This document shows positions 14,856 to 23,955 of a stretch of 64,000 nucleotides of DNA, one piece after another (positions within the stretch are counted from its first letter, which is position 1; the number at the start of each line of letters is the position of its first letter). Both the position numbers and the translations under genes were made by a program. The notes under the pieces were generated by a model. It saw nothing but the letters and a program-made list of their open reading frames with translations, was not told the origin of the DNA and did no database searches. Source of the DNA: an uncultured bacterium (GTDB lineage Bacteria > Bacillota > Clostridia > Lachnospirales > Lachnospiraceae); assembly GCA_905215405.1 (NCBI GenBank), contig CAJMQE010000010.1:9450-73449 (forward strand), read 5' to 3'.

Positions 14856-17238
14856 TCGTATGGACAAGAAGTGGAAGAATAAAGAAATGACCTGGGATGA
14901 GCTTAAGGCTAAGTGTTCCCAGACAATTCGTACCACAGAAACAGTATCCGAATATCGAAAAATGAGTAAGCCCGCACAGGATGCAGCAAAAGACGTAGGT
15001 GGTTTTGTAGGTGGTGCCTTAAAGCAGGGAAAAAGAAAGAATGGCTTTGTGGAGGGCAGATCATTGCTTACCTTGGACCTGGATCATGCCACAGCAGGTA
15101 TCTGGGATGAAATTACTATGTTCTTTGATTTCCAGTGTTTGATGTATTCTACCCATAAGCATACACCAGAAGCACCACGTGTCAGACTTATTATTCCACT
15201 TACCAGAGAAATCAGTGCAGAAGAATATGCACCGGTTAGTCGAATGGTGGCGAAAGATGTCGGAATGGAAATGGTGGATGATACTTGCCATGAAGCAGCA
15301 CGTCTTATGTACTGGCCAAGTACCAGTAGTGATGGTGATTTCTTGTTTGAGTCACAGGATGGACCTATGCTCAATCCAGATACGATTCTTGCACGTTACA
15401 CAGATTGGCATGATACCAGCCAGTGGCCTATGAGCTCCCGCCAGTCAGAAATTGTAAAACGTACTATCGCAAAGCAGGCGGATCCATTAGAGAAGGACGG
15501 CATTGTTGGAGCTTTCTGCAGAACGTACAGTATTGAAGCAGTAATTGATAGTTTTCTCTCAGACATTTACAAACCTTCAGTCATGGAGGGACGCTATGAT
15601 TTTATTCCAGCAGATTCATCAGCAGGTGTTGTTACCTATGATGATAAGTTTTGCTACAGCCATCATGCAACGGATCCAGCGTGTGGTTTACTCTTAAATG
15701 CATTTGATGTTGTGAGAGTGCATCGCTTTGGTCATTTGGATGAAAAGGCAAAGTTGGATACCGCACCAACTAAGCTGCCATCTTATAAAGCGATGGTGGA
15801 GTTTTCCATAAACGACGAGAAGGTAAAACTGCAGCTTGCCAAAGAACGTGAGCTGGCTGCACAGGATGAATTCTCGGATGATGATGCAAACTGGCAGGCG
15901 CGCTTGGAGCTTGATAAGGATGGTGGTATTAAGGAGAGTTTGACGAACTTTGTCGAAATCATGCGCCATGATTCCAGATTAAAAGACATCGCATACAATG
16001 AGCACCGCTGCGGTATTGATATCCGCGATAGTGAGCTGTTACCTTGGGAGCCACTTAAGTCGGGCTGGTCTGATGCAGACCTGGCTGCGTTATCAGCTTA
16101 CCTGGACCGCGTGTATCATATTTTTAGTCCTGCCAAGTTAAAAAGCGCGCTGCTTACTGCCACCTCAGAACGTTCCTTCCATCCGATTAAGGATTACTTA
16201 GAAGCCTTACCAGAATGGGACGGGAAGAAGCGTCTGGAAACATTACTGATTGATTACCTTGGTGCAGAGGATTCCTCTTATACCAGAGCAGTTATGAGAA
16301 AAACACTCGTGGCAGCAGTCGCGCGCGTGTACGAGCCAGGCATTAAGTTTGATTATATTATGGTTCTGGCTGGCCCACAGGGTATTGGTAAGAGCACCTT
16401 ATTCAATCGTCTGGGTGGGAAGTATTATTCAGATTCCCTTACCATATCAGATATGCGTGATAAGACTGGTCCGGAGAAGTTGCAGGGCTTCTGGTTGTTA
16501 GAGATTTCAGAAATGAATGGTATTAAGAAGGTGGACGTGGAAACAGTGAAGTCCTTTAGCTCCCGCCAGGATGATAAGTATCGTGTGGCCTATGGAACTG
16601 TAGTTGAAAGTCATCCACGCCAGTCAGTCATCTTTGGAACCACCAATACGATGACAGGATTTCTGCGTGATGTAACAGGTAACCGTAGATTCTGGCCAGT
16701 GGTAGTAACAGGTGCCTCAGCAAAGCATCCCTGGGAGCTTTCTGGTGCCTATGTGGAACAGGTCTGGGCCGAAGCTTTATCACTTTATAATGCAGGCGAG
16801 GAACTGATTCTTAAAGGAGCAGAAGCAGAACAGGCACTTCAGAAGCAGCAGGATGCATTAGAGAACGATGATAGGGAGGGATTGGTGCGTGAATACTTAG
16901 AGAAGCTGCTGCCAGATGATTGGTGTAAACTTTCCCTTTCAGAACGTCGCATGTTCTTATCCGGGGATGAGTTTGCTGCAGGAACCAGAGTAGGTACCAC
17001 GAATCGTGATAAGGTTTGTAATTTGGAGCTTTGGGCCGAGTGCTTTGGAAAGGATCCATCTTCCATTAAGAAGCAGGACTCTTATGAGCTGTCTGCAATT
17101 ATGAATAAGATGGAGGGCTGGACACGTTACGAAGGGAATAAATCCGGAAAATTATCATTCGCAAGCTATGGTTCGCAATGCGCATACGTTCGTGAGCAAC
17201 CCATCGACGAGGATGAGGAAGCGCTGCCTTTTAATTAG
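14833..17238 (+). CDS. VapE-family primase-helicase
   Basis: A ~801-aa replication protein. The N-terminal primase-like part has LLTLDLDHATAG (Asp-X-Asp, ~76-87) and a THKHTPEAPRVRLIIPLT segment. The C-terminal VapE/superfamily 3-like ATPase has Walker A AGPQGIGKSTLF (~512-523), Walker B-type LEISEMNG and sensor-like IFGTTN, then RDVTGNRRFWPV. ATG 14833 is chosen because AAGGGAGG ends nine bases upstream; ATG 14824 lies too close. It supplies priming and unwinding for the family A polymerase. Confidence 0.9.
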   Translation: MRIAIGNSRMDKKWKNKEMTWDELKAKCSQTIRTTETVSEYRKMSKPAQDAAKDVGGFVGGALKQGKRKNGFVEGRSLLTLDLDHATAGIWDEITMFFDFQCLMYSTHKHTPEAPRVRLIIPLTREISAEEYAPVSRMVAKDVGMEMVDDTCHEAARLMYWPSTSSDGDFLFESQDGPMLNPDTILARYTDWHDTSQWPMSSRQSEIVKRTIAKQADPLEKDGIVGAFCRTYSIEAVIDSFLSDIYKPSVMEGRYDFIPADSSAGVVTYDDKFCYSHHATDPACGLLLNAFDVVRVHRFGHLDEKAKLDTAPTKLPSYKAMVEFSINDEKVKLQLAKERELAAQDEFSDDDANWQARLELDKDGGIKESLTNFVEIMRHDSRLKDIAYNEHRCGIDIRDSELLPWEPLKSGWSDADLAALSAYLDRVYHIFSPAKLKSALLTATSERSFHPIKDYLEALPEWDGKKRLETLLIDYLGAEDSSYTRAVMRKTLVAAVARVYEPGIKFDYIMVLAGPQGIGKSTLFNRLGGKYYSDSLTISDMRDKTGPEKLQGFWLLEISEMNGIKKVDVETVKSFSSRQDDKYRVAYGTVVESHPRQSVIFGTTNTMTGFLRDVTGNRRFWPVVVTGASAKHPWELSGAYVEQVWAEALSLYNAGEELILKGAEAEQALQKQQDALENDDREGLVREYLEKLLPDDWCKLSLSERRMFLSGDEFAAGTRVGTTNRDKVCNLELWAECFGKDPSSIKKQDSYELSAIMNKMEGWTRYEGNKSGKLSFASYGSQCAYVREQPIDEDEEALPFN

Positions 17239-17240
17239 GT

Positions 17241-17345
17241 AGTATTGCCCACATTGCCGAACTCATGGGAAATGCAATAGCAATAGAAATGGCTGCACGC
17301 TAGTGTAGAAACGGGTTTGCGGTCTCCTATTGCTTATATTGCTCA
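17241..17345. repeat. ATTGC motif cluster with inverted copies downstream of VapE
   Basis: GTATTGCCCACATTGCC (17242-17258), GCAATAGCAATAG (17274-17286, the inverse orientation) and CTATTGCTTATATTGCTC (17327-17344) lie in a 226-bp gap. GCAATAG and CTATTGC can pair. Related ATTGCTATTGCC strings recur at 20236 and 47044. No gene fits the gap to 17464; its right half is AT-rich with repeated TATA/ACGTAT steps. Confidence 0.5.
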
Positions 17346-17464
17346 TAGTTATATTAATAAATAATAATGATAGAAATAGATAGTGATATACGTAAATACC
17401 CGTATATACACACGTATAGAGTTTTTTGCCCTTTGGAAATAGTCATAAAGCAATGGAGGAGAAA

Positions 17465-17746
17465 ATGAGAGAGAAGAATATTGAACAGTCATTGGTGAAG
17501 GCCGTAAAGAAAAAAGGTGGTCTTGCACTGAAGTTTATAAGTCCGGGTTTAAGTGGTGTGCCAGATCGAATACTTCTGATGCCAGATGGAAAGCTTGCAT
17601 TTATTGAGCTGAAGGCGCCAGGGAAAAAGATGCGTGTTCTGCAGGAAAAGAGAAAAAGACAATTAGAAGCATTAGGATTTTTAGTATTCTGCCTGGATAA
17701 CACAGAAGAAATTGAGGTGATGATAAATGCAATATGTGCCACATGA
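17465..17746 (+). CDS. VRR-NUC domain nuclease
   Basis: A 93-aa stand-alone VRR-NUC protein, a compact PD-(D/E)XK nuclease. The family core is complete: EQSLVKAVKKKGGLALKF, SGVPDRILLMPDGKLAFIEL (catalytic Asp, then ExK in IELKAPGKK) and QLEALGFLVF. ATG 17465 is preceded by GGAGGA. In phages it is almost always next to an SNF2 helicase, as here with a 20-bp overlap. Confidence 0.88.
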   Translation: MREKNIEQSLVKAVKKKGGLALKFISPGLSGVPDRILLMPDGKLAFIELKAPGKKMRVLQEKRKRQLEALGFLVFCLDNTEEIEVMINAICAT

Positions 17747-19061
17747 TTATCAAAAGTATGCACAGGAGTTCATAATCGAGCATCCGGCCTGCGGGCTATT
17801 ACTTGATATGGGACTTGGAAAGACAGTGATTACCTTGTCAGCATTATGGGAGCTGCTACTGGATTATTTTGAAGTTGGAAGGGTGCTGGTGGTAGCGCCG
17901 CTTAGGGTTTCAAGAGACACCTGGCCAAAAGAAATAGATAAGTGGGAACACCTGAAAGGCCTGACTTATTCGGTGGTAGTTGGTTCAGAAAAAGAGAGGC
18001 GTGAAGCATTAAACAAAAAGGCTTTTATTTATATCATCAATCGTGAGAATGTAACCTGGTTGGTCGAAAATAAGCTCTTTCATTTTGATTGTGTGGTAAT
18101 TGATGAGCTAAGTTCCTTTAAGAGTCATCAGTCTAAACGCTTCAAGAGCATGCGTAAGGCCAGATCAGGAATCAAGCATATTATTGGACTGACCGGAACT
18201 CCTGCACCAAATGGTTTGATTGATTTGTGGGCCCAGATTAACTTACTAGATATGGGCGAGCGACTTGGCAGATTTATTGGTGGGTACCGGGAGAGATACT
18301 TCCAGCCAGATAAAAGAAATCGTGATGTGATATTTTCCTACAAACCAAGAGCCGGTGCGGAGGAAGCAATCTATGAAAAGATATCAGATATCTGTGTATC
18401 GATGAAAGCAAAGGACCACCTGCAGATGCCAGAGCTTATTGTTTCAAACGTGGAGGTAGTAATGAGTGAGAAGGAACAAAAAATGTATGACCAGCTTAAG
18501 GCAAATTTGATCTTACCTTTTGCGGATGGTGATATTGATGCTGCTTCTGCAGTAGGCTTATCCAATAAGCTGCATCAGATGGCAAACGGAGCTGTGTATG
18601 ATGAAAACGGTAGCGTGAAGCTGATTCATGAAAGAAAACTGGATGCACTTGAGGACCTGATTGAAGCGGCGAATGGAAAACCAGTATTGATAGCATATTG
18701 GTTTAAGCATGATCGAGAAAGGTTAATAAAGCAATTTGACGCGGTTCCCATTGATAAGAGTGAGGACATCACTAAATGGAATAACGGTGAGATCCCGGTT
18801 GCAATCATCCACCCGGCCAGTGCTGGTCATGGATTGAATCTCCAGGAGGGTGGTTGCCATTTGATTTGGATGGGATTAACTTGGAGCCTGGAGCTTTACC
18901 AGCAATGTAATGCAAGGCTCTGGAGGCAGGGCCAATCCAATACGGTAACGATTCAGCATATCATTACCAAGGGAACCATTGATGAAGATGTATTAAAAGC
19001 ACTAGAAGAAAAGAACTGTACTCAGGAGGCACTTCTGGCAGCAGTTAAAGCAAATTTGTAG
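17727..19061 (+). CDS. SNF2-family DEAD/DEAH helicase
   Basis: A 444-aa SNF2-type ATPase. Walker A LLDMGLGKTVIT (residues 25-36), motif II VVIDELSSFK (~123-132), motif III LTGTPAPNGLIDLW and C-terminal motif VI region QCNARLWRQGQSNTVT (~391-408) are all visible. It partners with VRR-NUC in a nuclease-helicase pair thought to act in phage recombination or genome processing. Confidence 0.9.
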   Translation: MQYVPHDYQKYAQEFIIEHPACGLLLDMGLGKTVITLSALWELLLDYFEVGRVLVVAPLRVSRDTWPKEIDKWEHLKGLTYSVVVGSEKERREALNKKAFIYIINRENVTWLVENKLFHFDCVVIDELSSFKSHQSKRFKSMRKARSGIKHIIGLTGTPAPNGLIDLWAQINLLDMGERLGRFIGGYRERYFQPDKRNRDVIFSYKPRAGAEEAIYEKISDICVSMKAKDHLQMPELIVSNVEVVMSEKEQKMYDQLKANLILPFADGDIDAASAVGLSNKLHQMANGAVYDENGSVKLIHERKLDALEDLIEAANGKPVLIAYWFKHDRERLIKQFDAVPIDKSEDITKWNNGEIPVAIIHPASAGHGLNLQEGGCHLIWMGLTWSLELYQQCNARLWRQGQSNTVTIQHIITKGTIDEDVLKALEEKNCTQEALLAAVKANL

Positions 19062-19076
19062 AAGGAGGATTTTCGG

Positions 19077-19568
19077 ATGAAAGGATACGTGGAGAAGATG
19101 ATAAAGGAATATCCCACATTAGTTGAAAAACGAAAGGTTCTGAAAATACAGCTTGATAATTTTAATGGGATAACAGATGAAGATATTATTACATCCATGT
19201 GTTTCTCCCATCCAGAGGGTGAGCGAGTTCAAAGTAGTGATTTATCCGATAAGACAGTAAAGGTTGCTATAGCGTATAAGCGTAGGAAAAGCAGAATGAA
19301 CGATGAGCTTTATTCATACCTGTTAAAGGAATATGAACGACTGGATGAGGAGATCACATTTTTGGAGAGTGCAATTAAAGAATTACCAGGGGAATTATCA
19401 GAGGTGATGCGAGCAATGGTATTGGATGGATCCACTTGGGACGATATGGAGTATATTTCTTGTCAGGCAAGAAGTACATTGTCAGCCAGAAGGAAAAAGG
19501 CGATAGATGCTTTGGTTAGAATATATCAGATACGAGCATCGCAGATGGAAGCTTTTTTATTGAGCTAG
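19077..19568 (+). CDS. ArpU/sigma-like late regulator
   Basis: A 163-aa protein with a sigma-70 region 4-like C-terminus: GSTWDDMEYISCQARSTLSA then RRKKAIDALVRIY, preceded by coiled coil (LKEYERLDEEITFLESAIKE). This is the layout of ArpU/DUF1492 phage regulators that switch on late genes. It lies at the end of the replication block, with GAAGGAGG before the start. Confidence 0.65.
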   Translation: MKGYVEKMIKEYPTLVEKRKVLKIQLDNFNGITDEDIITSMCFSHPEGERVQSSDLSDKTVKVAIAYKRRKSRMNDELYSYLLKEYERLDEEITFLESAIKELPGELSEVMRAMVLDGSTWDDMEYISCQARSTLSARRKKAIDALVRIYQIRASQMEAFLLS

Positions 19569-19862
19569 GCGTTCTTTCCTGGCAGCAGTATATTTTTCAG
19601 GATGCAGAACATAATCATCATGACCTTTGATTAGTTTTACAGCGTGTTCCACATTGAAAGTAGAAGCGTGATTGTGGTAATACGCTGTTTTTATTGTGTG
19701 CTTATGATATAACTGCACAGATCTTTGATCTTTGACTGGAAATTTTACAACAATCCAGCAGTGCTTGGTATTTCTTGATTGGATTTCATAATAGTCTTCT
19801 GTGATTCGGATTACTTGAAAGTAAGGTTGTTCAAGTAATGTGGTATCTTTGCGTGTGAACAT
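19557..19862 (-). CDS. Hypothetical protein, opposite strand
   Basis: A 101-aa protein, unassigned (PYFQVIRITEDYYEIQSRN, KHCWIVVKF, HNHASTFNVEHAVKLIKGHD). GGGAGAA precedes the ATG. It overlaps the 3' end of the ArpU-like gene by 12 bp and follows the SymE-like gene on the same strand, so the two may be co-transcribed against the flow of the prophage. Confidence 0.55.
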   Translation of the reverse strand: MFTRKDTTLLEQPYFQVIRITEDYYEIQSRNTKHCWIVVKFPVKDQRSVQLYHKHTIKTAYYHNHASTFNVEHAVKLIKGHDDYVLHPEKYTAARKERLAQ

Positions 19863-19954
19863 AGAGTTCTCCCTTCGAAATTTTTCGTAGCAAAAAAGTA
19901 GCCTTATTTGTTTTTTATTATTTTCTTTGCTTTAAATTGGGGTGAATAATACGA

Positions 19955-20140
19955 TTAGGATAAATTTGATGTGGATTCAGGTGCAGCTTCCATAATAATT
20001 CGATTATCTTGATATGAAACTTTGATATGGTCTCCTGTGTTGAAACCAATATTAGATAGCCAGTTGCCTTGCAATAGGATGCGTGGAATGTTTCGTTTTT
20101 GGCCTGGCGCTTCGTAAATTTTTAATTCTTTCTCTTTCAG
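19955..20140 (-). CDS. SymE-like small protein, CTG start
   Basis: A 61-aa protein. NIPRILLQGNWLSNIGFNTG then IKVSYQDNRIIM matches the SymE/AbrB-like fold of type I toxin-antitoxin toxins (consensus IPRIRLKGKWLEEAGF, then G D V V and a short hydrophobic strand). An ideal AAGGAGG is followed after six bases by CTG and no ATG, GTG or TTG lies nearby in frame, so CTG is the likely start. A minus -10 TATACT lies about 40 bp upstream. No antisense antitoxin could be identified. Confidence 0.6.
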   Translation of the reverse strand: MKEKELKIYEAPGQKRNIPRILLQGNWLSNIGFNTGDHIKVSYQDNRIIMEAAPESTSNLS

Positions 20141-20235
20141 TGGTTGCCTCCTTACCGGCTACCATTGCTACTGAAAAAAGTATAGCATACTATGTATAAT
20201 TTGGAAATATGGAAAAAATAACAATAAAAAGTTGT

Positions 20236-20262
20236 AGGTATTGCTCATATTGCTATTGCCAA
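20236..20262 (+). repeat. ATTGC repeat, second copy
   Basis: TATTGCTCATATTGCTATTG with a CC end (20238-20260) resembles the clusters at 17327 and 47044 and is followed by AAAGGTAAAC. It lies in the 323-bp gap 20141-20463, which otherwise holds the SymE promoter and a terminator-like hairpin. Confidence 0.45.
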
Positions 20263-20351
20263 AGGTAAACCTTGTGAGTGAATTTCTACTTTGACCGAAC
20301 TAGATTTATGAAAAAGAGTGTGTTATTGTTATACTGCAAAGAAGTGTAGAG

Positions 20352-20385
20352 AGGCGTTATGGGTGTTCCCGTAGTGCCTTTTTTC
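20352..20385 (+). terminator. Terminator-like hairpin upstream of HNH gene
   Basis: GGCGTTATGGG pairs with CCCGTAGTGCC (11 bp including G-U) and is followed by six T. It separates the early region from the HNH gene. Confidence 0.6.
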
Positions 20386-20463
20386 TTTGCTTTCTTTTGG
20401 TGCGGGTGCGGAGTTTCTAATCCTTTCGCCGCACCCACTACATACAGAAAGGAGCGTGGCCGC

Positions 20464-20829
20464 ATGCCATACAGACCAAACACTCCATGCAAGCATCCGA
20501 GGTGCCCGAAGCTGGTACCTTATGGGAAGCAATACTGCGAGGAACATGAAGCCCTGCATAGTAGTGATAGGGACAACGCCAGCAAGCGTGGGTACAACAG
20601 CAAGTGGCAGAAGGCCAGAGCAAGATACCTTCGTGTACACCCGTTGTGTGTGGAGTGCGAGAAGGCTGGAAGGTTTGTCAAAGCAACAGTGGTGGACCAC
20701 AAGGTTCCTCATCGTGGTGATAAGAAGCTGTTCTGGGATGAAATGAATTGGCAACCCTTATGTAAGAGCTGCCATGATAAAAAAACATGGGGGAAAGACA
20801 ATAATCCTACCTACGATTACAAATTTTAG
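20464..20829 (+). CDS. Phage HNH endonuclease
   Basis: A 121-aa HNH nuclease of the packaging-associated type. CX-type zinc ligands (CKHPRCPKLV, YCEEH) precede the HNH core VVDHKVPHRGD ... NWQPLCKSCHDKKT (residues ~80-105). AAGGAGCG precedes ATG 20464. In HK97-like phages this protein works with the large terminase at cos. Here the terminase is 6.5 kb away, with an accessory block inserted between. Confidence 0.88.
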   Translation: MPYRPNTPCKHPRCPKLVPYGKQYCEEHEALHSSDRDNASKRGYNSKWQKARARYLRVHPLCVECEKAGRFVKATVVDHKVPHRGDKKLFWDEMNWQPLCKSCHDKKTWGKDNNPTYDYKF

Positions 20830-20831
20830 TG

Positions 20832-20890
20832 CGGGGGAGGGGCGGTATCAATCTCTGGGGGTAAAAACCTAAAAGACCGATGCCCCCTCA
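20832..20890 (+). other. Candidate cos site region
   Basis: Directly after the HNH gene, GGGGGAGGGGCGGTATCAAT and then TCTCTGGGGG match the G-rich string commonly seen between HNH and terminase genes of Gram-positive cos phages. GAGGGGC and GCCCCCTC form an imperfect inverted repeat across the region. Cohesive ends cannot be read from sequence alone. Confidence 0.4.
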
Positions 20891-21001
20891 AACGTGCATT
20901 TTCGCGAAATTGAAAAGGGGCAAGTGTAGATGTGCGCTGGATAATATAATTAAAAACCCAGCAGTATAAAGTTTTCACAATAAAATATGGGGGTAAGCTG
21001 T

Positions 21002-21034
21002 GCGTCAGGATAATTTAGTCCTGGCGCTTTTTAT
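21002..21034 (+). terminator. Terminator/attenuator before the sigma-like gene
   Basis: GCGTCAGGA and TCCTGGCGC form a nine-pair stem with an eight-base loop, followed by TTTTTAT. Its location 23 bp before ATG 21057 argues against the GTG at 21000 as the start. The 170-bp gap before it holds the cos-like string and AT-rich sequence. Confidence 0.7.
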
Positions 21035-21056
21035 CGCCGGAAAGGATGAACGAACA

Positions 21057-21584
21057 ATGACAGAGGAACAGAAAAATAAAATTACAGAATTGCGGTTGCA
21101 GGGGTATGGGTATAAGACAATTGCGGCTATGGTTGGTGACGGTGTCAAACGTGAAAATGTTAGATACTTTTGTAAGTCAAGAGGATTGGTTGGAACACCT
21201 GATTTAGTGGGCATGAATTTTGATGCACATAGAGACAATCCAAACTTTTGTAAACAGTGTGGACTTAGGTTAATACGAAATAAGCATTCTGGTGTGAAAT
21301 TGTTCTGCTCAGATAAATGCAGACGGGCCTGGTGGAAGGACCATCCGAATGAGAATGGGCAGACCAAGAAAGTCGCCTATGAATGTACCTGCGAATATTG
21401 TCATAGCAAGTTCATCTCATATGGTAAGCCTGATAGAAAATATTGTAGCCATGACTGTTATATTAAGCAGCGATTCTGGACAGATCCGGAAGCGAAGGTT
21501 ACACCTGCAGAAATAAAAAAGCGACAGGAAGCAAAGGAAGCCTCCAATGAGGATGTTCAGGTTGTGTTAAGAAGAATATCATAG
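21057..21584 (+). CDS. HTH plus zinc-ribbon phage protein
   Basis: A 175-aa protein. The N-terminus is a resolvase-like HTH (EEQKNKITELRLQGYGYKTI, AAMVGDGVKRENVRYFC), followed by two treble-clef zinc ribbons: CKQCGLRLI...FCSDKCRRAWW (residues ~64-92) and CEYCHSKF...YCSHDC (~110-135). It is often annotated as sigma-70-like in clostridial phages. DNA or RNA polymerase binding is likely; the precise role is unknown. Confidence 0.65.
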   Translation: MTEEQKNKITELRLQGYGYKTIAAMVGDGVKRENVRYFCKSRGLVGTPDLVGMNFDAHRDNPNFCKQCGLRLIRNKHSGVKLFCSDKCRRAWWKDHPNENGQTKKVAYECTCEYCHSKFISYGKPDRKYCSHDCYIKQRFWTDPEAKVTPAEIKKRQEAKEASNEDVQVVLRRIS

Positions 21585-21593
21585 GAGGCAGGA

Positions 21594-22697
21594 ATGCGGA
21601 TAGCAATCATTGATGCAGACCTGATAGGGAGGAAGCGACATCGCTTTCCTAATTTGGTTTGCATGAAGCTATCAGGTTATTATAAAGAGCAGGGCCATGA
21701 TGTACATTTGAAAATGGATTATAAGGGCCTGACAAATTTCGACAAGGTTTTTATATCAAAAGTGTTCACAGATACACCAATAGAGAATGAAGTGATCGAA
21801 CTACCAAATGTACATTATGGTGGTACGGGCTTTTTTTATGACAAGGCACCGAAGCTGCCAGAAGGGATTGAGCACCATATGCCAGACTATCATTTGTATG
21901 ATGACTGGGTGGAGGCACAGCTTGCGGCAGGAGGGAAGAGAACCGAATATGTGTATTACTTGGATTACTCCATTGGTTTTCTTACAAGGGGTTGCTTTAG
22001 ACAGTGTGCCTTTTGTGTAAATAAGAATTACAAGAGTGTCCAGTTACATTCTGGATTGCAAGAGTTCTTTGATGTGAGTCGAAAGAAAATATGTATGTTG
22101 GATGATAACTTTCTTGGCTGTGGTGCTTGGAAGGAAATGTTGGAGGAGCTGAAGCAAACAGGTAAGCCTTTTCAATTTAAGCAAGGCTTGGATGAGAGGC
22201 TTTTGACACCAGAGAAATGTGAAGCACTATTTTCCAGTAAATATGATGGTGATTTCATATTTGCCTTTGATAATGTTGCAGATGCAAAATTGATTGAAGA
22301 AAAGATGACGCTGGCAAGGAAGTATACCAATCGGGTACTGAAGCTATATTGCTTCACCGGTTTTGATAGGAATGATAAATGGGATGCTGTTTTCTGGAAA
22401 CAGGACATATTTGATTTACTTATCAGGATTGAAATATTGATGCGGCATAGATGTCTACCCTATGTGATGCGCTTTAATCGTTATGAGGAGAGTCCATACA
22501 GAGGTGTATATATTAGTATTGCAAGATGGTGCAATCAACCATCGTTTTTTAAGAAAAAGAGCCTGCGAGAATTTGCAGACTTAAATGGCAAGCGTAGTGC
22601 CTGCTATAAATATCTAAGCGATTTCGAGGAGAAGTTTCCAGAAGTCGCTTATTTTTATGACCTGAAATTTGAAAGGAGTAATGAATATGGAGTTTAA
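21594..22697 (+). CDS. Radical SAM enzyme
   Basis: A 367-aa radical SAM protein. The [4Fe-4S] motif CX3CX2C is GCFRQCAFCVN at ~132-142. The first 120 residues (AIIDADLIGRKRHRFPNL, YKEQGHDVHLKMDY) resemble the B12-binding-like N-terminus of B12-type radical SAM proteins, without a clear cobalamin DXHXXG motif. Later features: LDDNFLGCGAWKEML, FKQGLDERLLTPEKC. It overlaps the ParB-methyltransferase start by 11 bp, so a role in base or nucleotide modification is a reasonable guess only. Confidence 0.8.
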   Translation: MRIAIIDADLIGRKRHRFPNLVCMKLSGYYKEQGHDVHLKMDYKGLTNFDKVFISKVFTDTPIENEVIELPNVHYGGTGFFYDKAPKLPEGIEHHMPDYHLYDDWVEAQLAAGGKRTEYVYYLDYSIGFLTRGCFRQCAFCVNKNYKSVQLHSGLQEFFDVSRKKICMLDDNFLGCGAWKEMLEELKQTGKPFQFKQGLDERLLTPEKCEALFSSKYDGDFIFAFDNVADAKLIEEKMTLARKYTNRVLKLYCFTGFDRNDKWDAVFWKQDIFDLLIRIEILMRHRCLPYVMRFNRYEESPYRGVYISIARWCNQPSFFKKKSLREFADLNGKRSACYKYLSDFEEKFPEVAYFYDLKFERSNEYGV

Positions 22698-23943
22698 GAA
22701 AGTAAAAATTGCGGACCTGGTACCGGCATCCTACAATCCAAGGAAAGCACTAAAGCCGGGAGATACTGAGTATGAAAAAATAAAGAACAGCATTTCGGAA
22801 TTTGGCTATGTGGATCCAGTCATTGTAAATGATGATATGACTGTGGTAGGTGGACACCAGAGAATTACGGTTTTGAAGGACCTGGGATATGAGGAGATTG
22901 ACTGTGTTGTAATTTCCATAGACAAGACTAAAGAAAAAGCCTTAAACATTGCGTTAAATAAAATCACAGGTGAATGGAACAAGGAACTCTTAGCAGATCT
23001 GATTAAAGATTTGCAGGGGTCTGATTTCGATGTGGCCTTTACTGGTTTTGATCCACCGGAGGTTGAGCAGCTATTCAATAGTATTCATGATAAGAATATC
23101 AATGAAGATGACTTTGATGTGGACGGAGAGTTAAATAATCCAGCAGTTGCAAAGGCTGGTGATGTGTGGCTTCTTGGCAGACACAGAGTTTGTTGCGGAG
23201 ATAGTACACTTCCTGAAACGTATGACTTATTAATGGCTGGACAGAAAGCCAACATGGTGCTGACGGATCCGCCATACAACGTAAATGTTGAGGAGACTGC
23301 GGGAAAGATTAAAAATGACAATATGGCAGACGAGGATTTCTACAACTTCCTGTTTGCAGCCTTTGTAAATATGGAGCATGTGATGGAACAGGATGCTTCT
23401 ATTTATATTTTCCATGCAGATACGGAGGGCCTTAATTTTAGAAAAGCATTTGTAGCAGCAGGATTCTATTTATCAGGTTGTTGCATCTGGAAGAAGAATG
23501 CATTGGTTCTTGGCAGGTCACCATATCAGTGGCAGCATGAGCCATGTCTCTATGGTTGGAAAAAAGGTGGAAAGCATAACTGGTATTCAGACAGGAAACA
23601 GACCACTATCTGGGAATATGATAGACCGAAGTCCAGCAAAGACCATCCTACCATGAAGCCAGTGGCACTTATGGCGTATCCGATTCAGAATTCTTGTATG
23701 AGTAATTGCATTGTGCTGGATCCATTCCTTGGCTCTGGTTCTTCTTTAATTGCTTGCGAACAGACAAATCGTATTTGTTATGGGATTGAATTGGATGAAA
23801 AATTCATGGATGTCATTGTGAGACGTTATATTGAACAGACTGGTTCTGAGGAAGGGGTATTCGTGCTTCGTGATGGAGTAAAAATTCCATATTCAGAAGT
23901 TGCACCTGAAGCTGAAAATACTGCAGAGAATACACAGAATTAG
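22687..23943 (+). CDS. ParB-domain DNA methyltransferase
   Basis: A 418-aa fusion. Residues 1-110 are a ParB/Srx-like domain (VKIADLVPASYNPRKA, VVGGHQRITVLKDLGY). The rest is a DNA N6-adenine/N4-cytosine methyltransferase with motif IV TDPPYNV at ~192, HPTMKPVAL at ~319, and AdoMet motif LDPFLGSGSSLIA at ~344. This order is the same class as the partial gene at base 2. ATG 22687 lies eight bases after AAAGGAG; upstream in-frame ATGs are too close. It probably protects phage DNA. Confidence 0.92.
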   Translation: MEFKKVKIADLVPASYNPRKALKPGDTEYEKIKNSISEFGYVDPVIVNDDMTVVGGHQRITVLKDLGYEEIDCVVISIDKTKEKALNIALNKITGEWNKELLADLIKDLQGSDFDVAFTGFDPPEVEQLFNSIHDKNINEDDFDVDGELNNPAVAKAGDVWLLGRHRVCCGDSTLPETYDLLMAGQKANMVLTDPPYNVNVEETAGKIKNDNMADEDFYNFLFAAFVNMEHVMEQDASIYIFHADTEGLNFRKAFVAAGFYLSGCCIWKKNALVLGRSPYQWQHEPCLYGWKKGGKHNWYSDRKQTTIWEYDRPKSSKDHPTMKPVALMAYPIQNSCMSNCIVLDPFLGSGSSLIACEQTNRICYGIELDEKFMDVIVRRYIEQTGSEEGVFVLRDGVKIPYSEVAPEAENTAENTQN

Positions 23944-23955
23944 CTTGCTATTTCT

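Noticed and set aside
20387..20746. Long alternative frames on both strands across the HNH gene
   Set aside because: Shadows of a GC-richer coding region; only the frame from 20464 has HNH motifs and a ribosome site.
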